Source: Scedosporium boydii
Lineage: Eukaryota; Ascomycota; Sordariomycetes; Microascales; Microascaceae
Assembly (NCBI GenBank): GCA_002221725.1
Contig: NJFT01000077.1
Coordinates: forward strand, 1 to 64,000
Direction: 5' to 3'
DNA: 64,000 nt
How positions within the stretch are numbered: the first letter of the stretch is position 1; every line of letters begins with the position of its first letter. The notes under the pieces are model-generated. The model saw only the letters and a program-made list of their open reading frames with translations. It had not been told where the DNA came from and ran no database searches. The position numbers were made by a program, and so were the translations under genes. Shown here piece by piece: positions 49,676 to 61,849 of this stretch.

Positions 49676-51824
49676 GCGCAGGCCATGAGGTGGAGGAGAA
49701 ACCACCACCTTTGACCTCGAAGTGAGGGGACGCGGGGTCAATTCATCCAGCAAGGTTTGTCTCCCTGGTGTCACAAAGGTCGGCCAGCTTCTAAGCCGAT
49801 GCGAGCTCAACTGTGGAGCTGGAGAAGCTATGGCTAGTCGAGATCGGGAAGCTATCGAGCAAGCTCCAAACTGCCCCGCTCATGACGATCAATTGATCTC
49901 AGCTCTGGAGAGAACCCGAGGTCATGATGAGCCCGTTTGTTTGACATCTGGCAGCAGGTGCGCTGCATGGCCTCCTCAGGTGGTGCTCTCATGTGCTCTC
50001 ATGTGCCTTCATGTTGATTCAGAATCAAACACGAATATTACGAACTATCCAGAGATGAAGTGCGGTTTCCAATGCAACCAGTTCTGGCTCTTATCCGGCA
50101 ATTTAAGACATTCTCGGAAGACAAAATCCGATGTGTGATTGATGGATTGGTGACGAAGCCTTCCTCAGTTCGCTGAACTGTGGTTGGCGGGGCTTGCTTC
50201 GTTGGGCTCTCTGGCCTGAGACGAGATAGAGTCTGCCCTGTCATTCTTACTTCGTCGTGTGACATTTTCTTTCCTTCTTCGACAAAAAAGTTGCTGCGAA
50301 TGTCCTTTCCATCAAGAATAATTCCTCTCAGTCTTGAGTCTTAATCGGGCCAGAGACTCAGCCCGGATATGGTATTTGGGCATTTCCATTTCCAGCACGA
50401 AACACTCCGAATCCAACTTATGACAGGACACATTGAGAAGAATATGAATGATATGCCTCACCTCGAGGTTCGCACCATCACACTTATTCGACGAGTAAAG
50501 CCTATATTTAGGCGGGGCTCCGTGTGCAGGAGGCGCATACATGCGTCTCATCCTTCCCACGTCCAAGAGATAAGGCGCAGCCTCAACAACGCCACTCCCT
50601 TCCCAGAGCCCATTATAGGAACAATGAAGACGCAAAAAAAAATCCATATATTGCAATCCCCTGAGTCTACAATATTGAGATCATCAAGACGAACACCCGA
50701 AGTCATCTGTGGACCAATTCTTGTGAATCCAATTGATCCAGTGCAAACCCAATATTGCAGCAATTCGTGCATGAGGCCCGCGGAGGCTGGTAGAGTGAGT
50801 TGTCAGATCTCGATCTCGACTCGAGCGAGGAAAAACATATGTTCGGTTTTGGACATTCTTTACATCTTTAGTCTTCGTCTATCGTGTCATTGCTTTCCCT
50901 CTTCGTTTAGCTTTTCGGCCGGCTTTTCTTCTCATCTCGACAGAGGGTCAGTGAGTAGCGCAGCGTTTTTCAGAAGACTAGATCTAAACGAGCCAGTCTG
51001 ACCGGCTTCCAGATACTAAAGAACCTAAAGGCTTGCGTTTTCGATGCGAGACGGTTCAGCAATATTGGGACTCTCTTGTTCGTTTTTATCCATCTAGTGG
51101 TCAGCCATGTGCAAGACCTCGAATTCAGATAGTTCCCGGGGTCACGGCACGGCCAGTCTCTCAAAGACGCATCCACTTGCCCCAAAGAAGAAGGGGGGGA
51201 GGAAACGATAATGAGCCTATCTCTACCCTAGTTGTGCTTCGTGGCATTGAAAGAGATCGTAAAACCAGACAATGTTTAACAGGATTGTAACCCTTTATAC
51301 TGGCTCCTCGAGAGTATCATCGTCAGCGTCAGCTTAGTGACCTACATACGCCGGAACTGGGAACCAATGATGTCCTGCGCCGCAGCAAGAACATCGACGG
51401 CAGACCTGATTTGCCCAAGCCTACGGAAGTAGACCCGCGAACGAGGCACAACCCAAGGTCCAGCGGGAGTCTAAAATGATATTGGGGGCGATCATGGCTG
51501 CATGCTTTTTAAATAGAAACTTCTGGGGGCCATAGGTACGGGAGTAATGATAGACACCCTCTAATCGATCCTTTCCTTAAATGTGTCAATATTGCGCGCT
51601 TGCGAGACAGCAGTCATAAAAGCAGCCGCGACGAGAATGAGTTGCTTCGGCGCGGGATCCCCCTTTCCTCAGCGTAGTGATTTGTATTCTCCTGTAATTC
51701 TAGCCGGTAGAGTAAACCAGATCAGTCGCTCTTTCAAAGATTCTCATCGTTGTTCAAGCCCCTCACTTACACTTACACTTATACGCACTGAGAACAAACG
51801 AACAGACGGGGCTTCTCCATCACC
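49676..51824. other. Intergenic, no gene seen
   Basis: About 2.1 kb. A 210-codon frame (50369-51001) lacks domains, codon bias and a counterpart of known type, so I do not call it. No exact TACGAAGTA copies here. Confidence 0.55.
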
Positions 51825-52523
51825 ATGATCAACCGGCAGAATGGAAAGCTTTTTCTGGGCTGTCTCGTATTCATAGCAGTCGTACTCTCCCTTGCACCCT
51901 TTCACCGAATCGTCCGGCCAAGCGCCCACGACTCTCCCCTTCTCCCTCACCTGAAGAGCAACGAACAAGATGTCCCCTGCGAACAACAGCCTCCGAAAGA
52001 AGTGATACCTAACATCGTCCACTACGTCTACGTCCTCCCCGACCCAAGCGCCGACTCCAAGCTCCAGTTCAAAGACTACCTGTCCCTCTACGCCGTTAAG
52101 CACTATTGGAACCCCGACACCATTTACCTTCATACCAACGCCCAGACCGAGCCCATTTCCAGAGCCAAGAACGGAACAAGCGGGAAATGGAATCACCGCA
52201 TCTTCAACTTTCCCGACCTCAAGCTCAACAACGTTACATCCCCAACCCACGCCAGAAACGGCAAGAAAATACAAAATATGGAACACAAGTCCGACTTCGG
52301 CGGCATCTACATTGACTTCGACGTCCACCCCCTCCGCGATATCCAAGTCCTTCGCGAGAGCGGCTTCAAAGCCGTCGCCGGAAGACAGCTATGGGGCCAG
52401 ATAAACAGCGGCGTCTTCATGTCCGTCAAAGGCAGCAAGATGATCCGCTTCTGGGTAAAAGGCATGCACCAACGATACAACGACGCATCGGAGCGAACGG
52501 AACATCGAAAAACAGGGGGATAA
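51825..52523 (+). pseudogene. GT32-type glycosyltransferase, truncated and internally deleted
   Basis: Open frame of 232 residues, single exon. It starts with a type II signal anchor (about 9-26, LFLGCLVFIAVVLSLAPF). The region from 60 (VIPNIVHYVYV) to about 217 resembles the GT32 / DXD sugar-binding family, with YLHTNAQTEP, PTHARNGKKI, GGIYIDFDVHPLRDI (DFD at 164-166, nucleotide-sugar binding) and GQINSGVFMSVKGSKMIRFW. Two things are wrong compared with family members as I know them. About 8 residues normally between EHKSDF and GGIY are missing. After GMHQRYN the conserved GGWTTHSN-type segment and the whole C-terminal part are replaced by a short unrelated end. It may still be expressed but is probably inactive. 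Such enzymes normally act in the Golgi. Confidence 0.65.
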
Positions 52524-53018
52524 GACTTCAATTGCTTGTTTTTTTTCTTTGTCACTGTACAAGACTATTGGGAGCATATCGAATACATATAAATAGGATT
52601 TGAGAATTTGGATCACATAATTTTAAAGAAATCACGAGGGCGGTTCAAGCCAGTCCGAATCAGTCACCCATATCGGGAAAGCCAAGCTGTTTCCACGACC
52701 CAATTCAGGGATATGATAAATTGGCCGGTAAGAAGTCTTGGATTACCATATATTTGTAGAAGAACGGTAAAGTAATGCTATATTATTCAGTTTCTGTCGA
52801 AGAAGGCTAAGCTTTAACAACAATGTCTACTAACACGCAACTACCACATAGGACCACCGGCCATGGTAACGGAAAGGTTTTTGGAGAAGAAGGCGAAGAG
52901 GAAGTCAAAGGAAGAAGTTGCCGGCATCATAGGTGCTCATAGAATAGAAATGCTCCGTCCAGTCCTCCTCCAACGACCTATCCACATCTTGAGATGGAAA
53001 CGCCGAGGGCAGTGGGCC
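52524..53018. other. Convergent gap, no gene seen
   Basis: Between the GT32 relic (+) and the conserved protein (-). No trace of the missing GT32 C terminus was recognised. Confidence 0.5.
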
Positions 53019-54647
53019 TCAAGCGTCCTCTTGTCTCTCGTAGAGGATTTCGGCATCATACACTTCTCGTGGAAAAATAAATCCTACCTTGATACTGAAG
53101 CCTGGGTCTTCCTGGGGATCGGTATATCCCTCCATCCCTTTGATCTTGGCTACGTGCAAAGGTAACTCGTAATTTTGGAAGACGACCGCTTTAGCCGTGG
53201 GTTCAGACGGGTGACCGAGGCAAAGCACGGCACCGGAGAAACCCGTCTCGGTTGTTGATTTATCGTTTGGGCTGACGACCCTCCACAAAAGTGACGCCGA
53301 AGCTGTCAAGATTTCCCTGTCGAAAAAGTATTCCACACCTTCAGCGATTGCTGTCTCGTGCTGCCCCAAGATGGTGTCAATTCGTTCTTGGGAGACGCCG
53401 GACGATGGACGTGCCGGATCTCTTGTAGGCGGTGCGACATGGAGGAGTTGGGAAGTGACGAAAAGTGCTTTTACCCCATCAAGTACCTCGTGAATATCCG
53501 CCCATCCGTCTATGACGGGCATGTGCGGCTGGGGGCAAGTGAAAGATCACAGGTATAACCCGCGGGGTACGGAAAGTAATGGCTAGGCTTATCGTATGTA
53601 TATACAATGTCGCCGACGTGGCGGTCGGTCGCAACAGCCCAAACTGGCTTCCCGACAGGTGAATTGTCGCTGGCGTCTTGAGCCCTCACATAGGGCCCAT
53701 CCATGGCGACTGTCAGAGATCTGAGGCTCTGGAGAGCTTTCTTGGCGCCTTCGAAAGCTCGGACGAGTCGAGATAATACCCCTTTGCCAGGGAGGTGGAC
53801 AAAGCCATGGGTTACGGTAGTGAGGACACGCTTTCCATTTGGCATCTGAAGGGCGAGTCCGAGACTGCCAGCGCAGAGCTTGGCACCTCTCTGGCTCGCC
53901 ACGTTACAGCCAAAGTCGCGTTCCGCTCGAGAAGGGACGACGTCGACCATGGTAAAGTGAACGCCAAGGCTACCAACCTCATCGGGGACGGCCGAGGACC
54001 AGTCCTTTTGGATAGCCGTCCAATCTTGGTAGACAACATGGACGCGGCCACCGATGAGAACCTGTACTCCTATTGCATTGGGGAACATCTCGGAAATCGC
54101 AGTTAAGTTGCTGTTAGAGAGGAGCCGCCTGGGGTTGAGATTGTGGCCGAGAAGATCTGCGGCGAAACGGGGGAAGTTGAACGAATTATGGGGCCAAGCC
54201 GTAGTCAGGACATGGATTTCAAGTCCTCCGGCATGGGTTTGACGGGGCGGTCCAGCGAACTGCTCAATAGCCCATACTCTGTCCCCGTAGGGGCCCGTGA
54301 AAATACTGACCCACACCGCGCACCTCAGTGATGGGTGGTATGTCCTAAACAGTTGTTCGTTGTCTTTTGTAACTTCGGGTTCTGACTCTGCCCGGGCTGC
54401 TGCGACTTCTCGGCGACCCCATTCCTCAGATTTCGTGACTATTTCGGAGCGCGGCTTGTCAGTATGAGTGTTTATTGGCATGACGAGAAAGTGGCATATG
54501 GAAGTACTTACAGAATACAAAATGGTAATCAGAGTGTTTGGGCCAAGGGCCGATATGTGGTCTAAGGAGACCTTCCGGGATGTCGATGAGATAGATATAC
54601 TCCATTTTCTCAATCTTACGCCTCTTCGCGTCTCGTTCGGTAGACAT
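53019..54647 (-). CDS. Conserved fungal protein of unknown function, probable frameshift
   Basis: Exon 1 54647-54512 and exon 2 from 54438 (donor GTAAGT, CTGAC branch, AATAG acceptor), splicing FVF to FTKSEEWGRR. The protein continues to about 53536 as PAGYTCDLSL, and the frame then ends early. The remaining 166 codons to 53019 (DGWADIHEVLDG to the end) lie in another frame. A run of five C (plus-strand G5 at 53531-53535) lies at the switch; one missing base would explain it and would give about 518 residues. A 41-nt GTGATC...CATAG intron is an alternative (504 residues) but is very short and would delete the CDLSL block. The segment GALxMP-like (SLGLALQMPNGKRVLTTVTH) followed by GF, and FSGAVLCLG later, recall a protease-fold hypothetical family of fungi, which I cannot name. 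No signal peptide. Confidence 0.6.
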
Positions 54648-55935
54648 TTTCTTTTTAGTGTCGAAGAAACTGGTTGGGACTATGGAGTCAATAATCTCGA
54701 CATACACACTTCGCGTTGGGTTGCTAATCACCCTGTTAAGTTGATATGTCCGTGATGCTGGAGTTGTCGATGCAGGTAGCCTTGCATGGAGGAAGTTGAA
54801 GTACTTTTGATGGGGAGGTGAATGGAAAGGAACTTGCGAGGATGACTGAGGTATATCAACTTGTGAGGGCGGATTGGGGGAAGAGAAAAAGAAAAAGGAA
54901 AAAAGGAACCAAACTGAAGCAAATATAACTACGGCAACAGCTCTCAGCGGGCCTCAACCACATGCTGCATGTGACCGTCATGGAAGGAAGGCATTGTTGT
55001 CAATTAACACAAAATAGTCTCGTGTACTGGGAATTTGTCAAGGAAGGAAGTAGGGACAGATCAGCAACCTTACGTACGGCAATTCTGTCGCTTAAGCGGC
55101 GCTTCTAGCCAAGACCGTCATACCGTGAGTTGTTGGGCGTATACGGAGAAGACCACGCATTACAGCAAGTCGCTGCCATCATCAACATTGAGACTGCAAG
55201 CAGGCGGCCTAGAATACTAGATTATTTGGTATGCAGAAACGTTGGGCTCGAGATGGAATATTTGTCGCTCAATTGACTGGCGCTTTGATCTTCATCAACA
55301 GTAAACAGAGTGTACACTTTAAGTGCCGCTCGACTCCCTTCTAGACTCTGTTCCTCTATGTCTCAGTGCTGAGATTGAGCGTGTGCCCTGCGGTTTTCCG
55401 CTTGAAGACCTGTACTGCCAACTCCATAATAAAGGAACGTCGCTTCTATTGCAATTGTCTAGGCATTGTCCTTTTCTGTCCTACAAACTCACCAGGGCCA
55501 AAACATCGAAGCAGAGCCTTCCTTTCGATTTAGTGATAAGGCTGACTGATGTCATATATTTGGCAAAATCGAAAGGCAACAACAGCTCACTTCATGTGAT
55601 AGTTCCAGTCGGTGTTCATAGACAGATATATCAGAAGCAAAATGCCAGATAGGCCATCATGTAGAGTGATCATGCTTACAATCGACCAGAAGGAGAAGAA
55701 AGCTATATGCCTGAATGCCTAATCTGCTCCATCGACTTTCAATTGAAGAGCCTGGAAGGAGACAATTGGAGTATATCTTGCTCCGCATTCCTTCGTTGCG
55801 TCGTACCGTGGAAGGAGCGAGCCTCGGGTTCCTTCCTCGTCGGATTCTCCGATTTAGTCAACAATAACTTTTTATACGCAGCTATGGAAAGAGCTTCCAG
55901 CCGAGCAGCTCAAGCAGTGATGGCACTACGACCAG

Positions 55936-56058
55936 TGGCCAAATGGTCAATGGAGCGCTTAGAAGGCTAGAAAATTGCAATTTTCGTAGCTCGCGGCAAG
56001 CAACCTGGATTCGATTCTGGGAGCGGACGTGAGCGAGCTTTTTGTCTTTTTTTTTTTT
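55936..56058 (+). ncRNA. tRNA-like pol III unit or SINE/tRNA relic
   Basis: TGGCCAAATGG (55936-55946) differs by two G-to-A changes from the A box of Ser/Leu tRNAs. GATTCGATTCT (56008-56018) differs by two transitions from a B box. A 12-T run (56047-56058) follows as a possible terminator. The T-arm and acceptor stems do not pair, so this is not a working tRNA. A decayed tRNA or tRNA-derived SINE head is the likely reading. Confidence 0.3.
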
Positions 56059-57633
56059 AACATCGGAATATTTTTCCACTATCTATTCATCTCCTTAATT
56101 ACGGATGAATTTAAATAGTTATTCTATCGATCTATCTCTTATAATATCCTTTTCAAGATTAAAAAGAGATTTTTTTTTTCTCTGTTAGCTATTGCAAATG
56201 CTTGTTTTTGTCCTCAGGCTATCTGAATGAGGTGACGTTGGACGTCTCGCCCCCAAGTCGATTGGTTCCGGAACTTGCCGCCGCCGCGGAGAGACAAAGG
56301 GTGTCAAGGCGACAAGCTTCTGGACCGATCCGGTCCCACCACCCCCGGAACGGACCGGAGCCGCCACCATTAAAGTTCTCGGCGGAGTTAACTCGTTTAA
56401 CATAAATACTAAAGGAGTAACGAGGTAGACTTTTGTGCTTCTTGCTGGGTTCGCTCCGGTCCCCTCGCCTCCCGATCCGAAAGGGAAAAAAAGAAAAAAA
56501 AATGACAAATAGAATATTGTCTCGTCACGAAAGAAAAATTTGTCAGAGCGAACAGGAATTTCAGCTTGAAAAACGCCCCCTTCTTCCGATAGTTCAAACC
56601 GATTTGCCGACACATCACATTTTCACGCCGAGATTCCCAAACAGCAAAAACAGGCCCTAACCTATCCCCGAAGAAAAGAAGAAAAAAATCAAGAGGGGAA
56701 AGGAAAAAAAAGGTCCTGCCACATCCCCAATCCCGACCTTTTTCCCAGACCGCCAGTCCGTCCCATCTGACCCGACAACCCTGCGCGTCTACTTACACGG
56801 GGTATCCGTTACTTCGTAGGATCTAACCACCCGAGGGAAAAACCAATCACCGCCCTTTCCAAAATTGAACATTTGATCCCACACACGCACACACTTCCTC
56901 ACTGCCCTGTCCCCATCGTGCCATCAACACCATCACACTTGATCCAGGCACTGCACCACGTAACACGTACATGCCACCGTGCCATACCGCATCACACTTT
57001 CATTTTCTCTGATACCCTTCATCAATAATACCTTCTCACACCCACAGAAATCCCGGGGATGAAAAAGAAGGCGCCCCGTTCTCGCTAACGAAATCTAACA
57101 CGTCATCTCGTTGGCTCCGGGTTTTAGCCACCCCCTTGTCTCTTCTCTCTCTTTTGCATCGCAACCCGCTTACGCCGCCCGGATCCTGCAGAATCACCCA
57201 CCTATGTACAGTGGCGCCTTGCCGCTTTCTTTCTCTCTCTCTTTTCTTTCTCTTTTTAGTTTTTTATTCTTTTGGGGCGGCCCCATCACCGCTCTTCTTC
57301 CCGCTAGTACTAGTCTGCCCCCCAGCTCCTGCCAGACAAACCCAAAACGGACGAGACCCAGGAGACTAAAAAAGCAAATATGGAATCGTCTCGGAAAGAA
57401 AAACCCAACTCTGCCATTCCCACACACACCCCCCTGGTCGTGACGCGCATCTGCAGAAAACACCACTTCGCACCCCAAATCACCAGAAAAATAAGGCGAC
57501 GCTTAGGGATGATTAGCACGCACAGGACACATTCTGAAATAAAAAGGGTGGCGTTGAAAGCGGTCACACACGCACACCTACACACCTCCGTGCACACAGA
57601 CACAGACACACATCAATTGACATGCGGAAGCGT

Positions 57634-57657
57634 ACCACCACCACCACCACCACCACC
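57634..57657 (+). repeat. (ACC)8 microsatellite
   Basis: Eight uninterrupted ACC units, preceded by CA-rich low-complexity sequence (about 57560-57612). Confidence 0.9.
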
Positions 57658-59632
57658 AGCAGCTGTACCCCCCTCCCATTCTCGCCTCGCCCGCTGCAAG
57701 TCGTGCAGCTCCTCTTGGTGCCCAACGACTGTCCACATCTGTGACGACACGTTCCACGATGCTACCTGTATGTGAACTACACTAGTTGAATTCTCCTCCT
57801 TGCTAGCCTCGCCCGCTCCGTTTCCGACCCCGCGTGCATTGCATTAGAGCCTGCCTTTTTTCATTTTTTTATTGTCCCTTCCGCTTCCGTGCTCGGCATC
57901 CAACTCGTGTACGAAGGGAGGGAACTACATACCCGATTGACACCATGGCACGCTTACCCTTGTTCGCTGCGTTGACGCCCAAGCCTCAAACAAGAGATGC
58001 CCTGTTCATGATGCATGAAGATCCTATAGTGCCGATCGGCGGTTCCTTTGTTCCAGTGGCAGAGAACAAGAACACGAATCAACGAGCAAAGAAGGAATAA
58101 ACTGAAAAGAGGCAAAAACGATAATCCGACAATTTCGATCTATATACATACCGCTAGTTCTGTTTCTATCCTACGCGGATATGCAACTATATAGATGTGC
58201 TACTAAAAATGCATGGGTATAATAAGCTGGGAAAAATGGGGGTATTTTGTAAAGTTGAGAGAACACCGAGCCAAGGAAAATGAGGCAACAGATTCTTCTG
58301 TAGGAGACAAAAAGGGAAGAAGCAGCAGAGCTAACTGAAAAGAAAAGAAAAGATTGGGCAAGGATACCGGGTATTGATCCCCTCCCTGCCTCCATGTTTC
58401 TACTTGTGTGGACTCCTCCCAACCTAGAATAGAAATGACAACCAAACATTGACGCTTCCACGCACGCACGCTGCTGTGTGTAAATAACTCTGGATTCCAG
58501 CCTTATCAGAGGCACATCGATTGCTCGTGTTGTAATGCCTCCCTTTCTTAGAAAAGATATCCAGACGCAACCAAACCAAACAGACGAGGTTGAAAAGAGA
58601 AAGAGTAAGAGAAAAGGAGAGAGTGAGTGACAATTTCGTATGGGAAATGGAAAAAGATGAAGGGAGCAAAAGGAAATGAAATAAAACGCTGCCGCAATCC
58701 CAACCAGATATGCATCCTCCTGCTTCCCTTGCTCTGAAAGAAAAAAAAGAAAGAAAAAAAAAAAGAAAAACAAATCAATCTGTGTGGTATCATCCTGTGA
58801 AAACAAAACGAAAAATCCGACAAATGACCCATTTTTAGCCCCAAAATTCAACTCGATCTAGATTGATGAAACATCACTGTCCTGTACTCCTTGGGGGGTT
58901 ATATTGACCCCCTCCATACCCTCCCCCCATAACAGGCCTTGATCGGCCCGTTCATCGCCTGCCGGCTTCGGGAACCTCTGATGGAACAACACCGAGTCTC
59001 GTCTGATTTGCTCCACCGCCATTTCCCCCAATCGGTGTTCCAGAGATATCTTTTTGCTGCTCCACGTGAGAATAAGTCGGCGTTCTCCAAAGGCAAGGTC
59101 GGTTTTCAGGCCGCGGACTTAACCTGGTGAGGACGCCACCAAGTACCTTCCAAATCGAGATGCAATCTAATGGACTCGAGTCGTAGATGCTAGTATTGCA
59201 GTTATTCTCTGTTTCAAGAGAATACGGTGCAGGATATGGACGGAACATCCAAAACCGGTTGCGAAATCGAATGCGACAAGAAGATCGTAGTAAACCGCCC
59301 CTTCCTATGTCGCTTTCGTGGTTGCCCACATATGCATATCTTTAAAAGATTAAAAATAAGGAAAATAGTAAGACAAAAGAAAAAGAAGAAAAAAAGAAGG
59401 CCCTTCTTAACGTATTAAAAATGATGTGAGAGGCGTGTGTAGCTGTGAATCGAATGGACATCCAGCTACCCATCTCCTATCCAACGTAGGATCTGTTCAA
59501 ATCTCTCGCTTTTCGATAGATCGAGCTTGCTTAAACGAGGCTGGAGAGATCCGTTGAGGCGTTCCGTGTAAGAGGCGGTGGTCGGGGGCAAATGATTCCG
59601 CGACCCCATCCGCCTGACGCCCCGGACGCATA

Positions 59633-61459
59633 TCACCTTTGACCTCCTTCCGAAGGACCTCCCTGCCGATGAGCCCACCCCGATTCGTATGGCATTCGAT
59701 TTAGGGAGTAATACGGTGCTGAAGGTCCCGGTGGTGGTGGCACGCCCGGTTCGTGGGCTGCGCTGCCCTCTATGCCTCGTATTGGAGGAAGAATCTCTCC
59801 AGTAGAGGAAGCGGATGGTGGTCGGGAGGGGGGCATTCCGTAGGGCGGGCCGGATATTGAAGGCAGGCTATGCGCTTGGGGTTGCGGAACGTATGATAAA
59901 GGACCACTATCGGGGGTCTGATCGGTTCTTCGTCGCCGCGTCGGCCGTTCGATGGAGGAAGTCTCACTCGAAGCGTAACCGTGAGAGGGTGGCATATTAG
60001 CCGGTGGTGGTGGCGGCGGCGCTCGGGGCATCTGAGTCTGGTCAGGAAACCCGAGAGGCAAAGCAGAATTTGGAGGAGTTCGGGGCCCAGCGTGCGCGGA
60101 CTCGCTTATCCCTGGCGTTCGCAAAACAATATCTCGCAACCTGTTGCGCTCATTCCTGTAGAAGTCCATCAGGCGCGTCGTCTCGTGAAGCCTTGCCTCT
60201 AGGCCCCTCTTATCTTCCTCGAGTTGCATGATCTTGTTTTTGTCCTCCAGTGCCTGTTGCTTCCTGCGTTGGCGGAAGCGAGCCGAAGCACCTGCGTTTC
60301 GTTGTCGTTTCTCGTCTGCTTGTTTTGAAGCAATCTGCGTGTCAACCGCAACTATATACCTTTCGCCTCCTGGGGGGTTAATTTCTAGGTACTGCTGAGG
60401 AGGTGCCTCTGTACGGTCGTTTCTTGAGCGGGCCCGGCCTCGACCAGCGCCACCTGAGACTGCAGAGCCGCCGGCGGTCCAACCAGCGGCATCCTGTGCT
60501 TGCGACTGCCCGGTCCCGAAGACCGGGGCTTGGCCTAGACCCGTACGTAAATCCCAAGCTGCGGGTGTTTGCCCAGGGTGGTGCTGCAACTGCGCAATAT
60601 TCGAAGGTGTTCCCTCGGATTGATATGATTGCACAGGCATAGAAGGCTGCAAGGTTGGAGTACGATGTTCTCCAAGGACCGGTTGGGATGCTGATCGAAG
60701 AGGCCCGCCTTGTATCCCTGGCGCAGCGGAGGGTAACATTATCGATGGGGGCGGCGGGGCTGCGGTGTAGGGAAGGGGCTGTCGGGTATGGGGGCCCCCA
60801 GCAGCAGGTCCCAAACTATCGTCGTAGGGCCGCTTTATGCCGATGGTGCTTGGGGGAGCTGGAGATTCCATGCTCTCGCTCTGTTTGTGCCCTGGTGGAT
60901 TATGCAAACTCTGAACCCTCGCCATTCTTGGGCTCAGAATCGCCCTGGGATTATTAAGAGCTGGCAATGGGGTGGCAGCTTTCGGTGACCCTCGGTCTAG
61001 ACCGGGAAATCCAGGCAGGCTTCTCTCCGTCTGCGGTGATCCTGATGGTGGAGTGCCGCTGACCTGGGGATAGCCGTAGAACGCGTAAGGTTGCTGAGAT
61101 TGAATATTACCAGAAGAGGCAGCACCCCCATGGCTTGCTTGGGCAGATAAATGCTCGGCACCCGTGGAAGCGCTGCTCAGAGGGGGTATTGAAGCGACAT
61201 TACCGCGTGCCAAGGCATCCGGAGGGTTGAGGATCGTGTGAACTCCTAGCGCTCGCGGGAGTTGAGAGGTACCTTCACCACTATTCGCGGGCCGAGAAAC
61301 CTCGGAGATCTCCCTTCCAAGCTTCAGGGATAGCTCGTCTCGGACGCTTGGGATGGTTGGCACGGTGGACGGGATGGCCGTGGACGTCGGAGGCACCGTT
61401 CGGGGAGAAAGGGAAGAGGCACGCGAAAGAGGGCGAGACGCAGAATCCCTCTGCGACAT
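59633..61459 (-). CDS. bZIP transcription factor
   Basis: From the first in-frame ATG (61459) the protein has 608 residues. The same frame stays open upstream to a TAG near 61731, so an upstream exon or an earlier non-ATG start is possible (a TTAG acceptor-like site lies just there). The bZIP is at about residues 380-440. The basic region has the N-x7-R signature (RNAGASARFRQRRK), followed by leucine-zipper heptads (ALEDKNKIMQLEEDKRGLEA, then RLHETTRLMDFYRNERNRL). Flanks are disordered and rich in Pro, Ser, Gly and Gln, with a nuclear-signal-like RRRR after the zipper and a PPPPPPP run. The NAGASARFRQRRK type of basic region is common in filamentous fungi; target genes cannot be inferred. Confidence 0.85.
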   Translation of the reverse strand: MSQRDSASRPLSRASSLSPRTVPPTSTAIPSTVPTIPSVRDELSLKLGREISEVSRPANSGEGTSQLPRALGVHTILNPPDALARGNVASIPPLSSASTGAEHLSAQASHGGAASSGNIQSQQPYAFYGYPQVSGTPPSGSPQTERSLPGFPGLDRGSPKAATPLPALNNPRAILSPRMARVQSLHNPPGHKQSESMESPAPPSTIGIKRPYDDSLGPAAGGPHTRQPLPYTAAPPPPSIMLPSAAPGIQGGPLRSASQPVLGEHRTPTLQPSMPVQSYQSEGTPSNIAQLQHHPGQTPAAWDLRTGLGQAPVFGTGQSQAQDAAGWTAGGSAVSGGAGRGRARSRNDRTEAPPQQYLEINPPGGERYIVAVDTQIASKQADEKRQRNAGASARFRQRRKQQALEDKNKIMQLEEDKRGLEARLHETTRLMDFYRNERNRLRDIVLRTPGISESAHAGPRTPPNSALPLGFPDQTQMPRAPPPPPPANMPPSHGYASSETSSIERPTRRRRTDQTPDSGPLSYVPQPQAHSLPSISGPPYGMPPSRPPSASSTGEILPPIRGIEGSAAHEPGVPPPPGPSAPYYSLNRMPYESGWAHRQGGPSEGGQR

Positions 61460-61849
61460 CGAATGAAGCCCTGTACTCGCCTGGTGGACTTGATCCAAAC
61501 ATTGACCTTCCGGTGAAGGCTTCGACGCCGACGATGAGCCCCCTGAGGGGAGGCTGGACGGTCGAGCGTCCCTGCCAAACCACTCAAGCTGTGTCGACGA
61601 TGTTGATAGACTATGACTGCTGGCGCTGCTGGGCGATTCGACTCCCACTTGCGGAGACTGTCCACTCCGCGGCGGAACTGGTTGTTGGATCGCCAGGGTT
61701 GCTGTTGGTATTCGTACGTTGAAGTTGGGCTAACCTCCCTGAGGGAGACCTTTTGATGGTGATGATGCTGACTTCTCCCTTCACACAAGAGCGAACTTCA
61801 AACGGAAAGTCTATCTTGATCGTCCGAGGGCAAAGATTGTCAGCTGTCT

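Larger units (their letters stand above)
54648..59632. other. About 5 kb without a confident gene
   Basis: It contains a tRNA-like A/B box pair with a T run (55936-56058), an AT-rich stretch (about 56055-56185), one TACTTCGTA (56810-56818), CA-rich and (ACC)8 microsatellites (57560-57657), and a 51-codon frame with a good start context (57945-58100). Frames between 55323 and 55970 have no recognisable features. The last kilobase is probably the 3' UTR of the bZIP gene. Confidence 0.5.

Noticed and set aside
50369..51001. 210-codon plus-strand frame
   Set aside because: No domain or codon bias, many rare-looking residues, no splice context; likely chance.
38000..52600. Secondary-metabolite or polysaccharide gene cluster
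   Set aside because: SEC12, ALDH and the aminopeptidase are housekeeping genes; there is no synthase, transporter or pathway regulator to define a cluster.
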